The position numbers were made by a program, and so were the translations under genes. From positions 1 to 64,000 of the forward strand of contig NZ_WTYM01000044.1 of NCBI RefSeq assembly GCF_009827435.1: a stretch of 64,000 nt of DNA. The letters run 5' to 3'. The notes beneath the pieces are model-generated. The model had not been told where the DNA came from and did not search any database. It was given only the letters and a program-made list of their open reading frames with translations. This DNA is from Croceibacterium salegens (lineage in GTDB: Bacteria; Pseudomonadota; Alphaproteobacteria; Sphingomonadales; Sphingomonadaceae). Shown one piece after another: positions 56,224 through 64,000 of this stretch (positions are counted from its first letter, which is position 1; every line of letters starts with the position of its first letter).

Positions 56224-57446
56224 GAGCGGTAGTCCGCGTTGATCGAAATGTACCCGTGCGTCAGGTCGCAGGTCCACACCGTGGCGCGGCCTTCGCCGAG
56301 GCCGAGATCGACCTCGATGGAAATCTCGCGGCCCTTGAGGTGGGCGGCGACCGGCGCTTCATCATAGTCGGCCAGCGGCAGGCCTTCCTTCGCGCACCAG
56401 GTGCCGCCGAAGCCGATCGACAGTGTGTCGCGGTCTGCGGGCTCACCGGCCTTGCCGACAGCCATGACGACGCGGCCCCAGTTGGCATCCTCGCCGGCGA
56501 TGGCGGTCTTGACCAGCGGCGAGTTGGCGATGGCGAGGCCGACGCGGCGCGCGCTGGCGTCGCTCGTCGCGCCGGTGACGGCGATCTCGATGAACTTCTG
56601 CGCCCCTTCGCCGTCGCGCACCACAAGGTGGGCGAGCTGGCGGCAGACGTCGGCAATCGCTGCGGCGAAGGCGTCGGCCCCGGCGTCGTCGAACGAGGCG
56701 AGGGGGGCGTTGCCGGCCTTGCCGGTGGCGAAGGCCAGCACGGTGTCGCTGGTCGAAGTGTCGCCGTCGACGGTGATGCAGCTGAAGGTGTCGTGATTGG
56801 CGTCCGAAAGGCACTCCTGCAGGAAGCCCGGATCGACCGCCGCGTCGGTGAAGATGTAGCCGAGCATCGTCGCCATGTCGGGCGCGATCATGCCGCTGCC
56901 CTTGATGATTCCGCCGATGGTCACGGTCGTGCCGCCGACAACCGCCGTGGCGAGTGCGCCCTTGTTGAAAGTGTCGGTGGTTCCGATGGTTGCCGCCGCT
57001 TCTTCCCACGAGCACTCCGGTGCGTTCAGCGCCGCTTCCACCCCGGCCTGGGCCTTGTCCTTGGGCAACGGCACGCCGATCACCCCGGTCGAGGAGACGA
57101 ACACCTCGCTCGGTTCGCAGTCGAGATGGCGGGCGACTTGCGCCATGATCGTCTCCACCGCGTCGCGCCCGCGATAGCCGGTGAAGGCGTTGGAATTGCC
57201 GGCGTTGACCACCAGCGCCCGCGCCTTGCCGAGCCGGACCTGCTCGCGGCCCAGTTCGACCTCGCTCGAACAGCACACGTTCCGGGTGAAGACCCCGGCA
57301 ACGGTCGTGCCCGGAGCAACCTCGACAAAGGTCAGATCGCAGCGCCCCCAGTTCTTGTATCCGGCGCGCGCGATGCGCGGCGTCACGCCGGCAATCGGCG
57401 GAATGGCCGGGAAGGGCTGGGCGAGGGGTGAGCGATCGAGGTCCAT
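56220..57446 (-). CDS. argJ: Bifunctional glutamate N-acetyltransferase/ornithine acetyltransferase
   Basis: A 408-aa ArgJ starting at MDLDRSPLAQ (57446). The self-cleaving site is GMIAPDMATMLGYIFTDAA, with Thr of MATML as the nucleophile after autolysis into alpha and beta chains. VNAGNSNAFTG and the SSTGVIGVPLPKD stretch lie in the alpha chain. It makes N-acetylglutamate by transfer from acetylornithine, closing the arginine cycle. Its end overlaps the phosphatase gene. A 130-bp gap separates it from the divergent TonB-like gene. Confidence 0.94.
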   Translation of the reverse strand: MDLDRSPLAQPFPAIPPIAGVTPRIARAGYKNWGRCDLTFVEVAPGTTVAGVFTRNVCCSSEVELGREQVRLGKARALVVNAGNSNAFTGYRGRDAVETIMAQVARHLDCEPSEVFVSSTGVIGVPLPKDKAQAGVEAALNAPECSWEEAAATIGTTDTFNKGALATAVVGGTTVTIGGIIKGSGMIAPDMATMLGYIFTDAAVDPGFLQECLSDANHDTFSCITVDGDTSTSDTVLAFATGKAGNAPLASFDDAGADAFAAAIADVCRQLAHLVVRDGEGAQKFIEIAVTGATSDASARRVGLAIANSPLVKTAIAGEDANWGRVVMAVGKAGEPADRDTLSIGFGGTWCAKEGLPLADYDEAPVAAHLKGREISIEVDLGLGEGRATVWTCDLTHGYISINADYRS

Positions 57447-57579
57447 GGTGGCAGTCGGCCTAGCGTGACCGTTGCGCCGGTCAAGCATGTGAACAACAGG
57501 ACACGGATCGGCCTTGCGACCGCGCGGCCTCTCGCACTATGTTTTCTTCAGGCAAATATCTGAAGAACTGGAATTTATA

Positions 57580-57945
57580 ATGAGATTTCGCCTCATCCTG
57601 CTGCTGGCAATGGCACCGGCACCTGTCGCCGCAGTCGAGGCGACGACCCCGATGCCCAAGGAGGGCACGCTCCAGATCGACAACAGTCAGCTGCAATTCG
57701 GCCCCGGCCAAGAAAGGCGAACAGTTACTTACCAACTCGAAATCGACGAGCGGGGTCGCGCCAACGTCTGCCGGGTGATGCGCACCAGCGGCGACGAACT
57801 GTTCGACAAGTCGGTCTGCAAGCAGCTTCGCAAGACCGCCCGCTTCAATCGTGAACAGGGGACGCTGTTCCAGGATGTGTCGCGCTATTACAACGGATAC
57901 TTCTACGCCACTCCGGGGAGCCGCGGCGGCCAGCCCGCAGGCTGA
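57580..57945 (+). CDS. Small secreted TonB_C-like protein
   Basis: A 121-aa protein with a signal peptide (LILLLAMAPAPVAAVEA). The rest (VTYQLEIDERGRANVCRVMRTSG, LFDKSVCKQLRKTARFN) matches the fold of TonB C-terminal domains, in which a Cys pair is frequent. There is no membrane anchor or Pro-rich linker, so it is not a normal TonB and probably not an energy transducer. The ATG at 57580 follows an AT-rich leader with a weak GAAGAA site. The stop lies inside a hairpin (57925-57950). Confidence 0.65.
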   Translation: MRFRLILLLAMAPAPVAAVEATTPMPKEGTLQIDNSQLQFGPGQERRTVTYQLEIDERGRANVCRVMRTSGDELFDKSVCKQLRKTARFNREQGTLFQDVSRYYNGYFYATPGSRGGQPAG

Positions 57946-57950
57946 CCGCC
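57925..57950. terminator. Hairpin over the stop of the TonB_C-like gene
   Basis: GGCGG-C-CAGCC (57925-57935) and GGCTG-A-CCGCC (57940-57950) form a 10-bp stem with one mismatch and a CGCA loop. It spans the stop codon and lies between two convergent genes. No T-run. Confidence 0.35.
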
Positions 57951-57957
57951 CTCGACA

Positions 57958-60036
57958 TCAGGCAGCAGCCGGTGCGGCCTCTGCGGCCTTTTCGCGCGGG
58001 ATGAGCACGAAGGCGGCGAGGTAGAGCAGGCCGGTGACGATCAGCAGGTTGTCGTACCCGGTGAACAGCGCGGCATATTCGAAGCACCCGCCGACGATCG
58101 TGCCGAGCAGGTTGATTGCAAAGGCCGCCTGGCTGTCGCCCGAGGTGCGGAAGCGCTTGGCGAAGGCAACATTGGCGAGGAAGATCGGGATGAACGCGAG
58201 CAGCGTCGCCGAGATCAGGCGAGGCCAGAACGACATCGGCAGCAGCATTTCCGGCTTGATCACCCAGGCCAGCGCGAGGCTCAGCGCAATACCGGTGTAG
58301 ATCACGGGCAACGGCGGAGTCTTGACCTTGCGGGTGAACTCGACCGCGGCGAGCACGATCAGCAGCACCCCGGCAAAGACCAGCGCGTTGACGAACCACG
58401 TGGTGCCGAACAGCAGCGCGAAGGTCGCCACGTTCTTCGTTTCGAGCAGCAGGAACGCCGCGCCCATGAAGAACAGGTCGGCATAAGGCCGCATCGGCTT
58501 GAGCGGACCGCCGAGCACGCGCACCGTGAGCAGCGAGGTCGTCAGGATCGCGATCAGCGTGATGGCGTAGAGCGGCGGGAAGTTGTTGCCGCGGAAGTAA
58601 AGGAACGGCGAATCGTCCGTCGCAGGCTTGATTTCGCCCTGCGAGGCCTGTTGCCATTCGGCGGCGCACTTCTGGTTGGCGGCGTCGAGGCCGATGCTGA
58701 CCGTGGCTTGGGCCCCGGCGAAGGTATCGACGCACGGCTTGTGGCCGAAGACCTTGGCGGCGGTGCCCGCGAGCCGGTCGATCAGCCAGTCCTCGCGGTA
58801 GTAGTTGTACATCGCGAAAGCGCCGTCGTCCTTCAGGTGGCGGCGGACCGATTCCATCGCTTCTTCGGTGAAGAGGAACGATTCAAGGCGAATCTGCGAG
58901 GCGCCCGAGACCAGCGTCAGCGAATCCGGCAGCGCGAACAGGATCAGGTCGTACTTGCGGTCGGTCGATTCGAGGAAGGCGCGGCCGTCGTTGACGTGGC
59001 GGTGCACGCGCGGGTCCTGATAGGGCTTGTCGATGTTCCTGGCGGCACCGATCGAGAGAATCTTCGGGTCGATGTCGACCGCGTCGATCCGCTTGGCTCC
59101 CTCGGAGAGCGCGATCGCGACGTCGGAACCCGAGCCCGCGCCGATGATCAGCACGTCCTCGAGGCTGTTCTCGGGCAGGCGCAGGTACGGCGTTTCGTAG
59201 ATGCGTTCGCCCTGCTCGACCTTCCAGTGGGCCGGGGCCATCATCTGGTGCGGCACGCCATTGGCCTTGATCAGCAGGAAGCCGGGCTCGTCCGAAACGA
59301 CCTCTTCCTGGGTGACCTTGTAATAGGGCGACCAGCTCACGCCCGGCTGCATCGTCTCGACGACCAGCGAAAGGACGAGGCCGAGCGCCCAGGCACCGTT
59401 GACGATACGGCGGCGCGGATTGCTGAGCAACAGGTAGATGCCCATGGCGATCACGCCCCAGACAATCGAGGGGGCCCAAAGGAAGCTCAACGTCGTGAAG
59501 GTAAGGATGCCCGCGAGCGAGCCGATCAGGTCATAGCGATAGGCGGCGAGCGGGCTGAGGCGCGCGAAGCAGCGCCCGACCAGTTCGGCCGGGCCGGCAA
59601 GGATGGTCGCGACCAGCACGAAGACCACGGGCAGGGCCAGCCATGCCGGCGGTCCATTCATCTGCAGAGCGGTGAAGTAGATCACATCGGAACCGCTACG
59701 CTCGATCGAGACCGGGAAGCGCTGAACGCCGATGACCAGCGCGGAAAGCAGCGGCAGCGAGACGGGCCAGATCGACCAGTTCTTGCGGCTGATCAGGAAG
59801 CCCGCGCCGATGCCGAGGAACGAGCCGAGCAGCACGAAGTTCGAGAAGTAGGACAAGTGCACGACGTTGGCGCCGAGCCAGCGGATAAGCGCCAATTCGA
59901 GGAACAGCATCAGGAAGCTCGACATCAGCAGGCGGGCGACCGCGCTGTTGTTCGCATCCTCACGGTCGGTTTCGGAGACGGCGAGCGCCGCCCTGATTTT
60001 GGCCCCAAGGCCGTTGGCTGCCGCGCTGTCGTTCAT
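57958..60036 (-). CDS. Membrane-embedded spermidine synthase-like protein
   Basis: A 692-aa protein; start at 60036 (MNDSAAANG, GCGGGGA before it). The first ~235 residues carry about seven helices, residues ~285-500 form an aminopropyltransferase/methyltransferase Rossmann domain (DVLIIGAGSGSDVAIAL near 292, then AKRIDAVDIDP and YDLILFALPDSL), and ~510-692 add about six more helices. Proteins with polyamine-synthase domains between membrane helices occur in many proteobacteria; the reaction is not proven. GAGSG replaces the GGGDG of true SpeE, so polyamine synthesis should not be assumed. Confidence 0.8.
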   Translation of the reverse strand: MNDSAAANGLGAKIRAALAVSETDREDANNSAVARLLMSSFLMLFLELALIRWLGANVVHLSYFSNFVLLGSFLGIGAGFLISRKNWSIWPVSLPLLSALVIGVQRFPVSIERSGSDVIYFTALQMNGPPAWLALPVVFVLVATILAGPAELVGRCFARLSPLAAYRYDLIGSLAGILTFTTLSFLWAPSIVWGVIAMGIYLLLSNPRRRIVNGAWALGLVLSLVVETMQPGVSWSPYYKVTQEEVVSDEPGFLLIKANGVPHQMMAPAHWKVEQGERIYETPYLRLPENSLEDVLIIGAGSGSDVAIALSEGAKRIDAVDIDPKILSIGAARNIDKPYQDPRVHRHVNDGRAFLESTDRKYDLILFALPDSLTLVSGASQIRLESFLFTEEAMESVRRHLKDDGAFAMYNYYREDWLIDRLAGTAAKVFGHKPCVDTFAGAQATVSIGLDAANQKCAAEWQQASQGEIKPATDDSPFLYFRGNNFPPLYAITLIAILTTSLLTVRVLGGPLKPMRPYADLFFMGAAFLLLETKNVATFALLFGTTWFVNALVFAGVLLIVLAAVEFTRKVKTPPLPVIYTGIALSLALAWVIKPEMLLPMSFWPRLISATLLAFIPIFLANVAFAKRFRTSGDSQAAFAINLLGTIVGGCFEYAALFTGYDNLLIVTGLLYLAAFVLIPREKAAEAAPAAA

Positions 60037-60194
60037 GGTCCCCGCAATGCCGTTCAATTGACTGCTCCCGCCCCCCTGAAGCCGAAGCGGCCAGGTGTTC
60101 AAGAGCGGCGGTTACGTGGCTTATGGTTATTAACAGGTTAAAGGTTTCCGGCTTCCGATGGACAAATGCCCGGCAAGCGCTATCTAGGCCGCGC

Positions 60195-60470
60195 ATGCTA
60201 CGCAGGCTGATCACGCTTTTCGCACTCCTGTCCGGGCTCGCCGCCATCGGTGCCCCCGTGCAGGCGCGCGCGCTCGAAGTGCCGGGAATCGGCATGGTGG
60301 CGTCGGCAGAGCTGACCACGCGCTGCAGCAAGCAGGCTGTCGCCCGGCTCGACGAGCGCAAGCAGCCCGCGACCGAATGCCGCCAGGAACAGAAGAAGGG
60401 CACCAAGCCGGCGCCCTCGATCATCTACTTCCCGCCGGTGATGCTGCAGGTCGATCGCGCGCGCGAATAA
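60195..60470 (+). CDS. Small secreted hypothetical protein
   Basis: A 91-aa protein with a signal peptide (LITLFALLSGLAAIGAPVQAR, cut here near QAR-AL) and a basic mature part with two Cys (TTRCSKQAV and ATECRQEQ). Start at 60195; upstream in-frame ATG 60123 would extend into the region next to the divergent gene. I recognise no domain. It lies 95 bp before secA and is probably separated from it by the hairpin at 60512-60528. Confidence 0.6.
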   Translation: MLRRLITLFALLSGLAAIGAPVQARALEVPGIGMVASAELTTRCSKQAVARLDERKQPATECRQEQKKGTKPAPSIIYFPPVMLQVDRARE

Positions 60471-60511
60471 CGCGAGCAAAGCGCTCGATACGCTTTACAG
60501 ACCTGACCGCT

Positions 60512-60528
60512 GCCGCGCCGCGCGCGGC
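60512..60528 (+). terminator. GC-rich hairpin with T-rich tail before secA
   Basis: GCCGCGC (60512-60518) and GCGCGGC (60522-60528) form a 7-bp stem with a 3-nt loop, followed after 6 bp by TTTTATT. It may end the small secreted gene, or regulate secA from its leader. Confidence 0.4.
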
Positions 60529-60564
60529 CCCTGATTTTATTCCAGTTTTGCAGGATTTCGCCCA

Positions 60565-63315
60565 ATGATCGGCGCCATTGCCAAGGCCATTTTCGGCTCT
60601 TCCAACGACCGTTACGTCAAGTCGCTCGACAAGACGATCCAGACCATCGCCGCGCTCGAACCGCAGATCGAGGCGCTGTCCGACGAGGAACTGCGCGCCC
60701 AGACGCAGAAGTTCCGCGAACAGCTCGAAGGCGGAAAGTCGCTCGACGACATCCTGCCCGAAGCCTTTGCTACCGTGCGCGAAGCTTCGAAGCGCGTCCT
60801 CGGCATGCGCCACTTCGACGTGCAGATGGTTGGCGGCATCGTGCTCCACCGCGGCGAAATCGCCGAGATGCGGACCGGTGAGGGCAAGACCCTCGTGGCG
60901 ACGCTCGCCACCTACCTCAATGCCATCGAGGGCAAGGGCGTCCACGTCGTCACCGTCAACGACTACCTCGCCAAGCGCGACGCTGAATGGATGGGCCAGA
61001 TATACAGGTTCCTCGGCCTCACCGTCGGCGTGATCGTACCAAACCTGTCCGAGCACCAGCGCCGCGAGGCCTACGGGTCCGACATCACCTACGGCACCAA
61101 CAACGAATTCGGTTTCGACTACCTTCGCGACAACATGAAGCACGAGCGCAGCCAGCAGGTGCAGCGCCCCTTCAACTTCGCCATCGTCGACGAGGTAGAC
61201 TCGATCCTGGTCGACGAAGCGCGCACACCGTTGATCATTTCCGGCCCGACCGAGGACAAGAGCGAACTCTACATCAAGCTCGATGAGATCGTGAAAGGCT
61301 TCGAGAAGGAGTACTACGACGTCGACGAAAAGGCTCGAACGGTCAACATGACCGAAGAAGGCAACGAAGAGATCGAGCGCCGCATCATGCAGGCTGGCCT
61401 GCTGGTCTCGGACAACCTCTACGACGTCGAGAACACTCAGGTGGTGCATCACCTGAGCGAGGCGCTCCGGGCAAACATCATATTCAAGCGCGACATCGAC
61501 TACATCGTGAAGGACAACAAGGTCGTCATCATCGACGAATTTACCGGTCGCATGATGGAAGGGCGGCGCTGGTCGAACGGCCTGCACCAGGCGGTCGAAG
61601 CCAAGGAAGGCGTCAGGATCGAGCCCGAGAACCAGACCATGGCCTCGATCACTTTCCAGAACTACTTCCGCATGTATCCCAAGCTGGCGGGCATGACCGG
61701 CACCGCGGCGACCGAGGCGGCGGAATTCTGGGACATCTACAAGCTCAACGTCGTCGAAATCCCGACAAACGTTCCGGTCCAGCGCATCGACGAGGAAGAC
61801 GAGTTCTATAAGAACACGCAGGACAAGTTCCAGGCCATCGCCAAGGCCATCGCCGAGAAGAGCAAGATCGGCCAGCCGACGCTGGTCGGCACCGTCTCGA
61901 TCGAGAAGTCCGAATTGCTCAGCCAGTTCCTCGACAAGGAAGGCGTCAAGCACAACGTCCTCAACGCTCGCTTCCACGAGATGGAAGCGCATATCGTCGC
62001 CCAGGCCGGCCGCCTCGGTGCTGTAACGATCGCCACCAACATGGCCGGCCGCGGCACCGACATCCAGCTGGGCGGCAACCTCGAGTTCCGCATCGATGAC
62101 GAGCTCAAGGACATTGCCGATGACGATCCCAAGCGCGCGCTTGAAATCGACCGGATCAAGGCCGAGATCGCCGAAGAGAAGAAGAAGGTGCTCGAAGCTG
62201 GCGGCCTGTTCGTGCTCGGCACCGAACGGCACGAAAGCCGCCGTATCGACAACCAGCTACGCGGCCGTTCGGGCCGCCAGGGCGACCCCGGCCTGTCGCG
62301 CTTCTACCTGTGCCTCGAAGACGACCTGCTGCGCATCTTCGGGCCGGACACGCTGTTCGCCAAGATGATGAACTCGAACCTCGCCGACGGCGAAGCGATC
62401 GGTTCGAAGTGGCTCTCCAAGGCCATCGAGACCGCGCAGAAGAAGGTCGAGGCGCGCAACTACGAGGTCCGAAAGCAGGTCGTCGAATACGACAACGTGA
62501 TGAACGACCAGCGCAAGGTGGTCTACGAACAGCGCGCCGAGATCATGGACGCCGAGAAGGTCGACGACGTCGTCCTCGACATGCGTCACGACGCTATCAA
62601 CGCCATCGTCGGCATGGCCTGCCCGCCGGGATCTTACCCCGAGCAGTGGGACGTCGCCGGATTGAAGCAACGCATCGGCGAGATCACGGGTATCGACTTG
62701 CCGTTCGACGCCTGGATGAAGGAAGACGCGCTCGAACCCGAGTTGATCGAGGAGCGCATCGTCGCCGCCGCCGACAAGCTGATGGACGAGAAGATCGGCG
62801 AAAACGATCACGAGATCTGGCGACAGGTGGAAAAGCAGGTCCTGCTCGACCGGCTCGACCATCACTGGAAAGAGCACCTCGCCACGCTCGACGCGCTGCG
62901 CCAGGTCATCGGCCTGCGCGCCTATGCGCAGAAGCAGCCGATCAACGAGTACAAGCAGGAAGCCTTTGGGTTGTTCGAGTTGATGCTTGAAACGATCCGC
63001 GAGGATGTGACAAAGATCCTGCTGACCAGCCAACTCCGCATCGCCCCGCCGCCTCCGCCGCCATCGCTGCCGGACCTGCCGGACTTCCTGACAGGCCACG
63101 TCGACCCGCTGACGGGGTTCGAGGATTCGAACGACGGCGACGGTTCGGCGGCGCGTGCCGCGCTGTTCGGCGCGCTCGCCGGATCGCCGATGGCAGCCGC
63201 CGGACCGGGTGGTGCGTCGGGCAATCCCTTTGCCGGGCAGGACATCAGCCGCAACGCGCCGTGCCCTTGTGGTTCGGGCAACAAATACAAGCACTGTCAC
63301 GGCGCGCTGGTCTGA
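60565..63315 (+). CDS. secA: Preprotein translocase ATPase SecA
   Basis: A 916-aa SecA. It has the Walker A MRTGEGKT (102-109), [20 protein letters not shown] (DEAD box and start of the cross-linking domain), [29 protein letters not shown] (motifs V) and [11 protein letters not shown] (motif VI). The C-terminus has a Pro-rich linker ([15 protein letters not shown]) and the SecB/phospholipid-binding zinc site C900-P-C902...C911-H912. The length is usual for alphaproteobacteria. It drives Sec export of unfolded preproteins through SecYEG. Confidence 0.96.
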   Translation: MIGAIAKAIFGSSNDRYVKSLDKTIQTIAALEPQIEALSDEELRAQTQKFREQLEGGKSLDDILPEAFATVREASKRVLGMRHFDVQMVGGIVLHRGEIAEMRTGEGKTLVATLATYLNAIEGKGVHVVTVNDYLAKRDAEWMGQIYRFLGLTVGVIVPNLSEHQRREAYGSDITYGTNNEFGFDYLRDNMKHERSQQVQRPFNFAIVDEVDSILVDEARTPLIISGPTEDKSELYIKLDEIVKGFEKEYYDVDEKARTVNMTEEGNEEIERRIMQAGLLVSDNLYDVENTQVVHHLSEALRANIIFKRDIDYIVKDNKVVIIDEFTGRMMEGRRWSNGLHQAVEAKEGVRIEPENQTMASITFQNYFRMYPKLAGMTGTAATEAAEFWDIYKLNVVEIPTNVPVQRIDEEDEFYKNTQDKFQAIAKAIAEKSKIGQPTLVGTVSIEKSELLSQFLDKEGVKHNVLNARFHEMEAHIVAQAGRLGAVTIATNMAGRGTDIQLGGNLEFRIDDELKDIADDDPKRALEIDRIKAEIAEEKKKVLEAGGLFVLGTERHESRRIDNQLRGRSGRQGDPGLSRFYLCLEDDLLRIFGPDTLFAKMMNSNLADGEAIGSKWLSKAIETAQKKVEARNYEVRKQVVEYDNVMNDQRKVVYEQRAEIMDAEKVDDVVLDMRHDAINAIVGMACPPGSYPEQWDVAGLKQRIGEITGIDLPFDAWMKEDALEPELIEERIVAAADKLMDEKIGENDHEIWRQVEKQVLLDRLDHHWKEHLATLDALRQVIGLRAYAQKQPINEYKQEAFGLFELMLETIREDVTKILLTSQLRIAPPPPPPSLPDLPDFLTGHVDPLTGFEDSNDGDGSAARAALFGALAGSPMAAAGPGGASGNPFAGQDISRNAPCPCGSGNKYKHCHGALV

Positions 63316-63382
63316 TCTGCCGCTCCCTCTTGCTGCAATCATAACGAGTGTTACAGTCGCCGCCGGGAAAGGGGAGTGACTG

Positions 63383-64000
63383 ATGCGCATCTCGCGGCTC
63401 GACCTGCCGAAGTGCAAGGTTGGCGAAGGCCCGGTGTGGGACTTTGCCGAACAGGCGCTCTACTACATCGATATCGTCGGCAAGGCGGTGTTCCGCTGGG
63501 ACCCGGCGACGAACGACCTGAAGAGTTGGGACGTGCCCGACATCATCGGCTCGATGGCTCTGCGCGAAGAGGGCGGGGCCATCGTTGCGCTTGGCACCGG
63601 CGTGCACTTGCTCGATTTCGCGAGCGGCACGGTCGAACCGCATGCCTTGCTCGATCCGCCCGACCCCGAAGTTCAGCTTGCGGACGGCAAAGTCGACCGG
63701 CGCGGGCGGTTCGTGTTCGGCACCAGTCATCGCAAGATGGCGCATCCCGTCGGCGGGCTCTATTCGCTCGACCGTGGCGTGCTGACGCAAGTCGACGACG
63801 ACGTCCACCTCGGCAACGGGCCGTGCTGGTCTCCCGACGACCGCGTGCTCTACCACGCGGATTCGCTGCGCCACACGATCTACGCTTACGACTACGACAT
63901 CGAGACCGGGCAGGCGGCGAACCGCCGCGCCTTCTTCAATTCCGAGAAGTGGGGCCCGATCCCCGACGGCGCGACGGTCGATGCCGACGGCAACCTGTGG
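63383..64000 (+). CDS. SMP-30/gluconolactonase-family protein, 3' truncated by window edge
   Basis: 206 codons are visible and the frame is open to base 64000. EGPVW (E15 is the likely metal ligand), PDIIGSMALREEGG, DGKVDRRGRFVFGT and NGPCWSPDDRVLYHADS are SMP-30/lactonase beta-propeller marks. The family hydrolyses sugar lactones such as glucono- or galactonolactone. AAGGGGAGTG precedes the ATG at 63383. It lies 67 bp after secA and is a separate unit by function. The remaining ~85 residues of a usual 290-aa protein are missing. Confidence 0.85.
   Translation, partial: MRISRLDLPKCKVGEGPVWDFAEQALYYIDIVGKAVFRWDPATNDLKSWDVPDIIGSMALREEGGAIVALGTGVHLLDFASGTVEPHALLDPPDPEVQLADGKVDRRGRFVFGTSHRKMAHPVGGLYSLDRGVLTQVDDDVHLGNGPCWSPDDRVLYHADSLRHTIYAYDYDIETGQAANRRAFFNSEKWGPIPDGATVDADGNLW

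Overview
The window looks like a chromosomal segment of a high-GC alphaproteobacterium of the order Sphingomonadales, probably the Erythrobacter/Altererythrobacter group. This is inferred from the PEPxxWA-type PEP-CTERM tail, a DivL-type kinase with tyrosine in place of the phospho-histidine, AddAB instead of RecBCD, AmgK/MurU cell-wall recycling, a large TonB-dependent receptor and the GC-rich codon use. There are no rRNA genes, CRISPR arrays, phage modules or insertion sequences. The one RNA gene seen is tRNA-Arg(ACG).

Layout. 1-2.4 kb: a visibly AT-richer strip with a truncated PEP-CTERM protein, a VanZ-like membrane protein flanked by a partial direct repeat, and a calcineurin-like phosphatase. 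2.6-24 kb: ordinary accessory and housekeeping genes, but five are broken. These are a molybdopterin oxidoreductase with two in-frame TAG codons, its cytochrome b partner with a frameshift, a YtcJ-like amidohydrolase with a frameshift near each end, a CtaG-like assembly factor with a frameshift, and a GH35/DUF5597 glycosidase with one TAG. Intact genes here include an OmpA protein, an Nramp-like transporter, an MFS exporter with a methyltransferase, a DEAD-box helicase, glutathione reductase, acyl-CoA carboxylase beta chain and a POT transporter. 24-36.9 kb: aroB-aroK, xerD-accA, an M48 lipoprotein protease, two orphan Flp pilins, a Nudix hydrolase, tRNA-Arg, hemerythrin, phospholipase D-folE and a divergent MurA homologue. 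36.9-42 kb: a PD40 beta-propeller protein, a peroxiredoxin and a TonB-dependent receptor.

42.5-55.4 kb is the most coherent block: ahcY, then divL-tsaE-amgK-murU with overlapping stop and start codons, a dispersed repeat, addB-addA with a 4-bp overlap, and trxA. It links cell-cycle signalling, tRNA modification, muropeptide recycling and double-strand-break repair. 55.4-64 kb: an inositol-monophosphatase family gene and argJ (overlapping), a TonB-like secreted protein, a membrane-embedded spermidine-synthase-like protein, secA and the start of an SMP-30/gluconolactonase gene that runs off the window.

No clear new defence or mobile system is visible. The points most worth following are the pile-up of disrupted genes, the DivL pseudo-kinase in a cell-wall-recycling operon, two TAGCGCTA-core sites ahead of a glycosidase and a beta-propeller gene, the diverged MurA homologue, and several families of palindromic repeats.
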